Shown: one piece after another, positions 1-9,624 of the stretch | Layout: every line of letters begins with the position of its first letter | Position numbering within the stretch: position 1 is the first letter of the stretch | Notes under the pieces: generated by a model | What the model saw: the letters and a program-made list of their open reading frames with translations, nothing else | Told to the model about the DNA's origin: nothing | Databases searched by the model: none | Program-made: the position numbers and the translations under genes | Assembly (NCBI GenBank): GCA_958298945.1 | Contig: OY282607.1 | Location: 50,445,020-50,509,019 of the forward strand | Direction: 5' to 3' | Length of the DNA: 64,000 nt | Origin: Atherix ibis | Taxonomy: Eukaryota; Arthropoda; Insecta; Diptera; Athericidae

Positions 1-358
1 CCCATCGCACCGACAGCTTTCTCATGCCCAGTTCTTCGTGTAGAATATGATACACCGTTCCTACTGCGATGTCCACAGTCTCAGTTATCTCGTGAACCTT
101 CAATCGACGGTCTGCCAACACGAGATCGTGGACTTTTTTAACGTTTTCCTCCGTAGCAGCCGTTTTCGGGGCACCTGGGCGTGGCTCATCAAAAACCGAC
201 GTGCGGCCACGAACAAATTCGTTAAACCAATTCTTGACGGTCGCCATCGAAGGAGAAGAGTCACCATACACAGCATCCAAGCGATCTTTGATTTCGCTGC
301 GCGTTTTCCCTTCCAAAAACAAGAATCTAATCACCAAACGATATTGTTCTTTTTCCAT
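1..358 (-). CDS. Mariner transposase, N-terminal part (family F), cut by window edge
   Basis: Reading the minus strand from the ATG at 358 gives an uninterrupted frame of about 119 residues that runs off the left edge. It begins MEKEQYRLVIRF, followed by a helix-turn-helix region with the mariner motifs VKNWFNEFVRGRTS and DEPRPG, then a second helical segment ending near LGMRKLSVRW. This is the DNA-binding half of an IS630-Tc1-mariner transposase, which binds the element's terminal inverted repeats; the catalytic DDD half would lie outside the window. The frame has no stop or frameshift in the visible part, unlike almost every other transposase here, so this may be the youngest or least damaged mariner. 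It differs from the other families in the window. Sequence to about 440 is probably its 5' untranslated part; I could not find the inverted repeat. Confidence 0.85.
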   Translation of the reverse strand, partial: MEKEQYRLVIRFLFLEGKTRSEIKDRLDAVYGDSSPSMATVKNWFNEFVRGRTSVFDEPRPGAPKTAATEENVKKVHDLVLADRRLKVHEITETVDIAVGTVYHILHEELGMRKLSVRW

Positions 359-440
359 TTTTGTGCAACCGACCGACACGCTCGCTTTCAAATGCTCTCA
401 AAACAAAACTAATGAAGGGAATCAACTGAAACTTTGACAG

Positions 441-1400
441 TAGGCTACTAAAAAAATGTACTGCACGATGGTAAATTTCTTTTGTGACAGCAGTTCTATC
501 GGGCGGTGAGGCTAAGTACTTGTTGAATGACTTTCGTAACTGTCATGTATGATCGCAACATATTTAAGGAGGATAAGTCAACTCCCCACTCAGTTAACTG
601 TGCAATAATTGATATGATCGTTTTACTTTTTTAGATTCAGAAAATTTATGTTTATAGCGACTGTGCTGTAGATCCAGAAACATAGTCAGAGTGTTCTTGC
701 CTGTCCTTAGAGCATGTTCGTAAAAGGTGATATACAAGGCAAAAGTGAAATAGATTCATAATTGTTAGCCGAAAGTCGAGAAAATTGTTTTTTTTTGGTA
801 TAGAAACAGTAACAGCACCTCTCTAAATGTTTGGAAGCTTCCTTAAATATTCTGAAAGATGCCTTGTCCCTGCGGCATGAAAGCATTCAAAAACTATTTG
901 CATTGCGAATGAGATATTGGTTGGTTCAAGGTACACATGGATGTTTTCCGTGAAGGATTCGTTATCTATAGGACATTCAACAGTAAGCATGGTCATCGTG
1001 TTGCAAGTTCCTAAGTGATAGAAGTACAGTCAATTATATTCCCATGCTTAGTTTTAATTGATAGAATTATTCCATTCTTTTGACGACCGTGAATCCGATT
1101 TGTTCGTCTTCATTATTTCTTAGGAGAGAACCAAACAGCAATGCTGCTAGTAAAATCATTAAAAACTGTACGCCTGGGCTGTACTACTATTTTCTTGACT
1201 TTGGCAGTTTTAAGTCTAAACTAGAGAAGGTTAGTAATACTGGAGAAACGAGTATATTTCTTCCAAGCCAAATTTCGTATACGTCTTAATGTAGCAATTT
1301 CCTATGATTGCTAAACCACTCGGTGTTTAGATGGACTCACTAGCTACACGCCTCGGAATGGCAAAAACTTTTTTTACACTTTAATCAAATACATTATTAT
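441..1400. other. No recognisable gene
   Basis: AT-rich sequence with short open frames only, the longest being 69 codons at 1080-1289 with no family I recognise. The 5' terminal inverted repeat of the mariner on the left should lie within the first 100 bases or so, but without the other end it cannot be placed. Confidence 0.6.
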
Positions 1401-2508
1401 CTCTACCAGTTCAAAAAGGAATTCATCATCGTTATCCTTATTAATATCCCACCTTGAAATTCATTCATTCATCCTCCCCCTCGTCTTCCAAACTTTCCTT
1501 CCACAGCCACATCGAAAACCAAGTTGAAAGTGTTTGCTTCTCCTGACAAATTTTAGAAGGCTAGTACTGATCCGTCCACATATAGGAAATTTTTCCTTGA
1601 ACAGTTGGACGGGTTAAAAGATCATCGACTGTTGTTCACGGATGCCGCCGCTGACACCGATACTAAATCTTCTTCGGTCGTCGAACTTTTTGGCTGTTAT
1701 AGGGCAGCTCCATATTACGGGGAGCTCTGGGTCATCAAAACGGCAATTGAAATTACGACCAATACTTCCAGCCAACTAAGCGTTATTACTTTTAGCGACA
1801 GCCTTGCTGCCCTTAAATCCATTTGTGGCCCATCGAGTGACCCAGTATTTAGCGCTATTCGTCATAGCATAATTAGTAATAAGTGTCCAGTTGCAATGGG
1901 TGCCGGGGCATGTGGGAACTGTGGGTAATGAAAGTGCTGACAAGTTGTCTGGAAAAACACTCCATCGACCAGTTATCACAGTCATTCCCAATCTGCCTCG
2001 CCTACTAACAAAATGCAAGCTAACACGATTAGCCATCCACAGACACGATGACTGTACCAATAGCGACACGTTTTACGACTTATTGGATAACCACTAATAA
2101 CCTTAGAATCCGTATTGGCCATACTGCTCCTACTCATAAATTCATTTTTGGCAACACCAATCGTCTTTTATGTCAATCCTGTGCCACCCATTTCGCTATC
2201 ATCCATATTCTACAGGTTAACCACATAACCAAGAATTACTTTGCGACCACGATTCCTCCCATTATGGATCTCTTGGACCCAAAACTTCCATTCCGTAGTC
2301 TCCTATTTAAACTTCAATAACAGAATAATCTGCTCCACAAAATATAACAAAATTCTCAATATTCTATACTACTAACTACAGACTAGTCTCTCTCAGATGA
2401 TTTCCCACACGTACTGCGAAGTCGTCAAATGGCCTCACGGTCGTGGCGCTATGAAGTGGCCCCTGGAAAATGTCTAAGGTACCTTACAAACAACAACAAC
2501 AACATATC
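1400..2508 (+). mobile_element. RNase-H LINE (I-like), 5'-truncated copy 1
   Basis: This is the 3' end of a non-LTR retrotransposon. An RNase H domain is readable in two frames: FTDAAAD with the first catalytic Asp near 1640, a segment with a Glu at ELWVIKTAIE near 1725-1750, FSDSLAAL near 1794, and WVPGHVGTVGNESADKL near 1895-1945, with a frameshift between the last two near 1900. A cysteine-containing tail (CQSCATHF) follows near 2175. The copy ends in a CAA-rich run at about 2485-2508, as expected for a retrotransposed 3' end. Sequence from about 1420 matches the copy at 38.9-39.7 kb, so both come from one family. It is a dead fragment. Confidence 0.8.
1605..2100 (+). pseudogene. LINE RNase H domain, frameshifted
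   Basis: The domain is split into an upstream frame (1605-1928) and a downstream frame (1891-2097). The upstream frame holds the FTDAAA and FSDSLAAL motifs. The downstream frame holds WVPGHVG and NESADKL, typical of the RNase H domains at the C terminus of I-type LINE polyproteins, where the enzyme removes the RNA strand during target-primed reverse transcription. The Tyr expected after FTDAAA is replaced (DAAADTD here, DAAAAYD in the copy at 39.18 kb). A single-base shift near 1900 breaks the gene. Confidence 0.75.
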
Positions 2509-4656
2509 TCGCTTTCTGGTTAACAGACAATACCAATAGGTCATAGCAACCGTAAATCTGAACATATCACAATTTGTCTGGGTGTGCATGGATCGAGAAA
2601 GTGGTGTTCTTTAAGGATATATAACGTTTGCTTTTAAATGGATGGGCAGATGACCACTTCCTTCAGGAAAGCCATGCACCTTCCACCAAAATAAACCCAT
2701 AATGCATGCAGCAATAAAGGTAAAATCGTAAACGGACTTTGTACTTTTTATTGAAATAAAGGTTGGTGTAATACCATTTAATAAAATTGAGCGATTACTC
2801 GAAAATTTTTGTACGGCAACAAATTCTTTGACAAACACAAAGTAGACTGTTTGCGTTGAAATCTCCGAGAATGATGATCCTACAATTGGCTAACTAGTCG
2901 GCTGTTGAAAATGATAGGTTATGTTTCACATATATTTTGGCTTTATTGATTATAAAACGGTTATTAACAGAGATTACAATGGTATACCGATGGCTTCAGT
3001 GAATGATTTGTTGCGCTTTATGACAGAGTAACCGATTTGAGCTTTATAAATTTCAATTGCTTTTGCTATTGAGCATTCGATATTCATCATATTCTTGTGA
3101 ATGTTTTCCTCTGAACATAACAATGATCTTAAGTATTTTTAGATATGGCCTAATAACTAACAATTTTTGGATAATAGGTCTTAACTTTGAATTTGTGCAA
3201 AAAATAGTTATATTGGTTTGAATCATAGACGGAAGTCATATGGGATCTTAACAATTTTTAAAAAGAAAAATTTAATAATGTTTTTTGGGACTCATTTGAA
3301 ATCGATAGTAAAATTATAAATAAGGAAAATATTTTTAAGTGCGGTTTGATGTGATCCATGGCAAATTTACTTTTCCATCGCGAATAAATTTAAAATACAG
3401 CCACGGTAAAAATAGTGAGTTTATTATCTATAATAAAATTCCATTAAAAGTAGAAATTAAAATAAGTCTGAACTGAAAACAATTTCTTTATTTTAAGAAC
3501 TTCTTTAGGACAATAACTATTTTAGTTGAAAAACTGCATGTGCAATATTATTAAGTCTCATTTACTAACTGTGCAAATGAGTTATCTGCCAATATATAAT
3601 TAACAAATTTTACAACGAATTTAGAAAAAAAAACCTGTGTAAGGTAGGCAAAAACCCCCTGTATTAGATCCTATTAAAATCTGCTATAGATAGTGTTGGC
3701 AGTTGGGAGTTTATATTTTTCACAGTTGTAAGTTTGGAATCCAATTTCTATTTCATTAAATCTATTTCTTTGTCTAATTTTCTAATTTTACTATGGAGAG
3801 TAGCATCCTTCATAAGTATAGCCAATTTTTGGTGTACACCGATGACATCGATATAATGTATTGGTCAAAAAGGGCCAATGTCTTTTTGGCACCTCCGTTT
3901 CCAGCTACCTACTCCAGTCAACCTAGTACATTATTATACTAGAAACACCTCAATATAAAAACAAAGTTACAACTTTGTTCTTGCGATCCTTATATGCATA
4001 TATAAAGGCGACTTCGGTTTTCTCTTAGAATAATTTCGGACTCTTGGCCATGCTCAAGATCAGAATCCTTCAAAAATATTTTGCTCCTCACATGAGGATA
4101 AACGATTTAGGAACTCATTTCATGATGAAATCTATGAGCGATATCATGACTACTCGGTCGTTGATCACATTTTATACTGATGATGAAGGGCCCTATTAGG
4201 AAAGCCCAAAATAGCCACTTTTATGGTAGAAGAAGATACGATAAGTCTTATCAGCCAGGATACCAAAGAACTTTCGTTCGGGAATAAATTTAGAAGATCT
4301 AGTTTGAGCCATCGGGTGTCGTATCGTTGAGATTACGATTTTTATATTTTAAACATTTCAAATTACAAAATCTTTACCTCTTTCGAAATTGCTAATGAAA
4401 GTTCACACAGATAGCTCATCATTTCCTCAATATTAAACTCCTCTATTGTGATTGTCCTTTCCTCAATTTAAAACTCCTCTATTGGGTTTATTATTTTATC
4501 CTTCTTTGTAATATTATATCTTTAAAAAAAGGAGAAACAGATATAGCTTTCGTTGATGCGATATTGCCGGAAGCTTAAGGGAGTCAATTTCTACGCACGA
4601 TTTATTCATTTAGACTGCTCTTAGTAGAAGCTATAGATCCGTAATAATATTGGATG
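2509..4656. other. No recognisable gene; one small tandem duplication
   Basis: AT-rich DNA without a coding signal I can support. A 75-codon frame on the minus strand (2611-2838) has no recognisable motif. The segment around 4418-4485 holds two near-identical copies of a roughly 27-base unit (TTTCCTCAAT...CTCCTCTATTG) separated by about 9 bases. Confidence 0.55.
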
Positions 4657-4658
4657 TA

Positions 4659-5753
4659 AGGGAAAGTTCTGTCGTTGTTGAACATTTGCATACGTATACG
4701 TTGTCGATTCTTAGCGAGAATTGTGATTTGACTGAAATCGATTTCAACTGTTAGATAACTGTATGATTGATGGTTTATACGACAATATTTTCGTATTTTT
4801 GTCAGTTTTTTTAAACTTGTAAAACAGTCAACATGTGTGAAGTGCACTTAAGTCATTGTATGTTGTATGAGTTCCAAAAACGGGAAGAACGCGATGGAGG
4901 CAGAAGAAAAAGTGTACTTATGTGGCGTGTTTGGAGAAGACGCAGTAATAACAGCTCGAACATGCCAGAGATGGTTTGCGAAATTTCGTTCGGGTGATTT
5001 TTCTTTGAAAGATGAACCCAGATCGGGAAAGCCATCAGATGTCAATGACGAAGTGCTACGCAGTATGATCAGGACAAATTCCATGTTAAATTCCACAGAA
5101 GCGGCCTTCAAGCTTGGAATTCATCAGACTACTGCTTTAGAGAACATTAAGAGGCTTGGTTTTGTATCCAAGAAATGTGATAAGAAAAAGGGCATATGTT
5201 TACAAAGGGGAGACACCACCGACCACATCCAAAGCTGGCGTGCATCAAAAGAAAGTTGTGTTGTGTTGTTGGTAGGATCGGAGGGGTATTGTCCACTATG
5301 AGTTGCTGAAAGAAAATTATACGGTCGATGCTGATCGTTACTGTTCGCAACTTGATAAAGAAATTCAACGTAAACGTCCATATTTGGCCAACAGAAAGGG
5401 TGTAATTCTTCACTATGACAACACTACAAAAAAATTGCATAGTTGGGTTGGCTAAGTCTACCTCAGCCAGCATATTCTCTAAATATTGCACCATCTGACT
5501 ATCATCTATTCAGGTCGCTGCAAAACGTTCTTGATGGAAATGAATATATAAATTATGAGGGTGTCTAAATGGCGTGGAAGAATACTTTGCGTCCAAAAAC
5601 GATGACTTCTTTTCCAGGAGGGGTTGGATAAGCTACCAGAACGATGGCAGACAGTTATAACTAATAAAATAAATTATATTTTGGATTAATTTTTAAATAA
5701 AAAGCGAAAAAAAATTAGTTTTTTCTTTAGCAAAAAACGACAGAACTTTCCCT
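4659..5753 (+). mobile_element. Mariner family H, both terminal repeats present
   Basis: An inverted repeat AGGGAAAGTTCTGTCG starts at 4659 and its complement ends at 5753. Both are flanked by TA (4657-4658 and 5754-5755), the target duplication of Tc1/mariner elements, so the 1,095-base element has clear limits. The transposase frame starts at 4867. The C-terminal part matches family D elsewhere in the window in motif layout (WFAKFRSG..., later LPERWQ), but the inverted repeats differ, so it is a separate family of the same broad group. Several frameshifts make it non-autonomous. Confidence 0.88.
4867..5690 (+). pseudogene. Mariner family H transposase, frameshifted
   Basis: The first frame (4867-5301, 144 codons) carries the DNA-binding half: TCQRWFAKFRSGDFSLKDEPRSGKPSD and a second helix-turn-helix ending in LGFVSKKCDKKKG. 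The first catalytic Asp region (usually TGDEKW) is missing or deleted between about 5210 and 5270, where the protein jumps from the DNA-binding domain to the RRGIVHYELL segment. The rest, in another frame, has LHYDN in place of the second catalytic motif HQDNA or HDNA near 5412, a damaged HPPYSPDLAPSDYH region near 5455-5510, and LDKLPERWQ near 5620. A full mariner transposase has about 340-350 residues; this copy is internally shortened and inactive. Confidence 0.8.
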
Positions 5754-5755
5754 TA

Positions 5756-7280
5756 TACGCAATAATTAAATTTTTAATTTATAATTGGGAATTTCTATAT
5801 TGTTTTATATGCAATCGATTTCAAATCCTTTATTCCAACAACAATATTTTTTCCAAACAAAGTAAATTATAAAAATAAACAGAATTTTATCTATTCCAAT
5901 AAATTCCTTAAGTAATGACACAATTGCGCATATTTTCATATTTTTAACAAAAAATTGCAAAAAAGTGTGTTACGCCCTCCTTCTTATCAATTAAAGAATG
6001 ATTGACATTTCGGCGGAAGTAACTGCGGATATCCGCGAGTCAATATCTATTACATATATTGAAGTTCTTTCTGTGGGATTGGCAATCAGTAAAAATGTAA
6101 TCAAATGCAAAGTAATTTTATCAAGTGGACTAAGCCGTCACGGGTTGTTTATCAATAAAAATTAACTATGCTAAATTGTAAACATTTGTGAAATCGAATA
6201 AATTGTTGTGATATTAATGAGTCATATTTCATTTGTGATCTGACCCCCCCTTCAAAGTCAATTCTTCATTTCAGGTATTTCACCTGATCTAATCTCATTC
6301 GTCCATATGAGCAAAAAAAAATCTACGAACAATAATTCAATTGGCATCTGAAATATGTGAACACTCATAGAGTGAAATATGCACTAAAGAATTTTTATTA
6401 GTACTCTCTGTGTTTATCTTATCAGTGCTATCAATAAACGGGATCGTTTCAAATCAAAACAATATTTCGAACATTTTGGAAATTGTGAGCACAGTTCATC
6501 GTTTTTGACTTTGTGTTAGTAAATTTATTCGACTTTTAGGAAAGTTTTCAAAGATCTCTCGCACTCTCTACTCCACATTTCTCTACTTTTCTCATAGCAT
6601 TTTCTTATCAAATTTTCTTATCTATTTTATAATAATTTGTATAAAGGTATTTTAATCATTTTTCTTTTAGAGAATGTTTGCTTTCTTTGTTTAGTTCAAT
6701 GATTTAACTAATGCGAAAATTTATTGCAACAATGTTAAAATATTTTTAAACAAAGAAAATTATTTTTAAACAATACCAAAGCTTATCTATCAAACCGATA
6801 ACTTTCGTATGAAAATGAAATTGATAAAAAATTTAATGAATTTTCTAAAGAATGTAAGGTGTTACAATGATATTGACTCTGCTTTCTTTCTTTATTTGCT
6901 GAACACAATATCGTATAATATTGATAAGACGGAAGAACATTTATTATTGGAGCAATTATTCACAAAAGCATCCATTAATCTATCTAAAATACTTAAAACC
7001 TTCCAGTAGCTCTAATTAATATCTGATGGAGCAAGAATGCTGACTATTTTTACACTTATAGATCTGAAACTGAGACTCGGATCTCGGTTTAGGAAGGTCG
7101 TATCCTGGTTGAATCTTTTCGCTGTTTTTGCACTTCAAACTGTATTCCTCCGATCTAACTTAATCCATCGATCACTCATATAACGGTCTCGTTTATACTT
7201 TCGAACTTTATTCGTTGTTCTCTCTAATACTTCCTGACTTTAAATAGTCGTTCCTCAGTTACTGTTCAGATTAAATTCAC
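5756..7280. other. No recognisable gene
   Basis: Very AT-rich. A 66-codon frame at 6809-7009 (LNTISYNIDKTEEHLLLEQLF) has no family I recognise and no supporting context. From about 7020 the base composition becomes less AT-rich, leading into the heat-shock-type sites at 7293. Confidence 0.5.
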
Positions 7281-7292
7281 CCACTGGTGAGA

Positions 7293-7369
7293 TTCTGGAA
7301 CATTCTGGAATCGAATATTGTGAAATAATCTGGAACTCTCTAGAACCGCTTTTCTAGAATCTTCTAGAA
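7293..7369. promoter_or_regulatory. Two arrays of heat-shock-element pentamers
   Basis: At 7293-7310 the sequence is TTCTGGAACATTCTGGAA, four perfectly alternating units of the form TTCnnGAAnnTTCnnGAA. At 7352-7369 it is TTCTAGAATCTTCTAGAA, again four perfect units. Between them, 7331-7346 holds further GAA units in imperfect phase. Heat-shock factor trimers bind three or more alternating nGAAn units, so each array is a canonical site. No TATA box stands out just downstream. The only coding remnant nearby is the Tc/mariner-like gene starting about 7.5 kb on the same side. The site pattern is seen directly; binding and function are inference. Confidence 0.6.
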
Positions 7370-7499
7370 CACACGAGAGCTATCGTTACAATATATCGGG
7401 TTATATTTCTGCTACTTTTTTCTTTATTTTTGACAGATCGCGCGTGGCACGTGACGTCTGTCAAAGTCAAAAGTGCTCAGTTAGCATTGTTATTTTATC

Positions 7500-8545
7500 A
7501 GTGAAAAACTTCCATCCAAATAGTGCTTACAAATTATTGAATTTTATTATACAAATTCGGGCTCTGTTAAAAATGTGTTTTCAGAAAATGTTTTATGGTC
7601 GTCATAATCTACCTACTGAGCAAGCAATTCAAGCCATAGGGACAAAATTTCGCAGCAAATTTGGACATCAAATCATCAACTCATGTGCGTAGAGTATGTA
7701 CAGACAAAAAAAATGCTGCCGTAGCATCCTGTGTTGCTGCATATCACGATTTGTCCATCCGTCGCCGTTCACAGCAATTGGGATTATGTTACTTGACTAT
7801 GTGGCAGATTCTACGCAAAGATCTTGGTCTGGACGCAAATAAAATACTGCTCGTACAAGAACTGAAGCCGAACGATATCCTAAAGTATCAAATTTTCGGT
7901 AAGTGGACAACTTGAAGAAAATCAGCTTTTTTACCAAAAAATAGCGTTGAGCGACGAAGCTCATTTCTGATTGAATGGGTATGTGAATAAGCAAAATTGT
8001 CGTATTTTTGAATAGACAAAACAAGAACTGTCATTGCACTCAGAAAAATGAACTTTTTGGTGGAATCATCGCTCCGTATTTCTTTCAAGATGACGTTGGC
8101 CACAACGTTACCGTCAATGGAGCCCGCTGTCCGTCGATGATTTCGAACTCTTTTTTTATCCAAAATGCAATAAATGCATCTGGTCAACATGTGGTTTCAA
8201 CACAATGGCATTACCACCCACATAGCACGTGAAACAATGGACATATTAAAATATGAGTTTGGTGAGCAATTTAGTTCACGTTTCGAACCGGTGAGCTCAC
8301 CGCCTAGATCAGGCGATTATGGCGCCTCTATAAGCCTACGTAAAATCACTCATCTATGGTGATAAACCAGCGTCACTTTCAGTCTTGGAAGACAACATTA
8401 CACGTGTTATAAGCGAGATCCCAGCCGAGATGCTCGAAAAAGTGGTTCAAAATTAGACCTCTCGCATAGATCACTTAAAATATAATCATGGCCAACATTT
8501 ATATAAAATAATCTTCAAAAAGTAAATAACTAAAATCAATTTATT
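7500..8545 (+). pseudogene. Tc/mariner-type transposase (DEAHF group), many breaks
   Basis: Scattered frames rebuild the layout of a common insect transposase of the IS630-Tc1-mariner superfamily. An N-terminal FYGRHNLPTEQAI segment lies near 7590-7630. A helix-turn-helix follows with SIRRRSQQLGL, MWQILRKDLGLDANKILLVQELKP near 7760-7880. Next is the first catalytic motif DEAHF followed by a stop and LNGYVNKQNCRIF near 7958-8010, then GGIIAPYFFQDDVGHNVTVNGARC near 8060-8130. A degraded MWFQHNG with TARET stands where the second Asp motif (WFQQDGA) is expected, so that Asp appears lost. The end reads IPAEMLEKVV near 8430. There are at least four frameshifts and several stops. I could not define the terminal repeats. 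Confidence 0.75.
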
Positions 8546-9620
8546 AATTGAAATAAAAATTTTATACATTTTTGTAATATATTTTGTATATGTTTTGGAA
8601 CTTTAAAACCCAAATACTTAAAAAATCGCCTGCTATTTCAGTATATAAGCATGGATATATGTGTAAGATTTTAAAATAAAATGCTTATATTAACAAAAAG
8701 AAAATATATTAAAATGAATATGGGAGCCCATAATCCTTTTATTTAAAAATAAATAAGTGTGCAAAAAAAAATACCTGAAAAAAGCCATAAGCCATCAGAA
8801 ACACGGAAATATGAAAACGTCTTTCGGATTGTGGATAAATACCATTATTGGTTAAAGACAACAACCCAATTGTTATTGTAGTACTACTGAAAGACTTTAT
8901 ATAAAATTACCTTCAGCTCTTCGTTTACACTCCTTTAGATGTTATCCACAGTGCCAAAATGACGTCTTTTAAAGAACTTTTCTATTTTTAGGAAAAAGAA
9001 AATGTCAAAAAAAAATACTTTTTTTCGATCAAAATTTGTTGATGGGAATGGCTATGTGGCAAGACAGTATTGCCATGATGGACTATCCAACTGTATAAAA
9101 TGTCCTTTCTAACACAAAGAACTGTTTGTCTGCGCTTGACTAGCTTCAATGTTAATTTGAATTTTCCAGGAGGCTTTTGCTCGTTCTATATTTATATCAG
9201 TTTTCGATTTTGAAGACCTCCCTGAGCGAGTCTTCCTTTGCTTCTCTACACTCCAAAAATGCTTTATGCTACCGACCAATCTGTGGTATTGATTCGGAAA
9301 ATTCTCCACAGGTTTGTTTCAACTTTTTATAAGTAAAACTTACAGATACCAAAAGCTTAACGCAAAGTAAGAGGAGTGAACGTATTACAAAAACAACTTC
9401 ATCTCATCAGGCTCATTAAAGTCAAGTAGTTACCATACGCGGTTTAAACTTGAGAGACTAACGTTACAGATAAGAGGGTTCTTTTTTGTTACTCTTTGTA
9501 GAATAAGGAAAATATCATTGCTATCAGAAACAATACCATTTACTGGCCATACATACGGCGGAGTTGTAATATTGGAAGAACTAATTCTTTTATTTGAAAT
9601 TATAATATGGACAGTGAGAA
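8546..9620. other. Decayed repeats: possible SINE body and Tc fragment
   Basis: Around 8780-8990 the plus strand resembles, in reverse orientation, the 12.70-12.84 kb SINE body; both contain a CCATCAG...ACACG segment and a GTGGATAAATACC segment. On the minus strand at 9109-9309 a 66-codon frame has a pattern (RKTRSGRSS...NIERAKAS) like the linker between the two DNA-binding helices of Tc-type transposases, but the match is weak. Nothing else is recognised. Confidence 0.35.
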
Positions 9621-9624
9621 ATTG

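Noticed and set aside
1776..2069. 97-codon minus-strand frame opposite the RNase H domain
   Set aside because: It is antisense to a recognisable LINE RNase H; the coding motifs are all on the plus strand.
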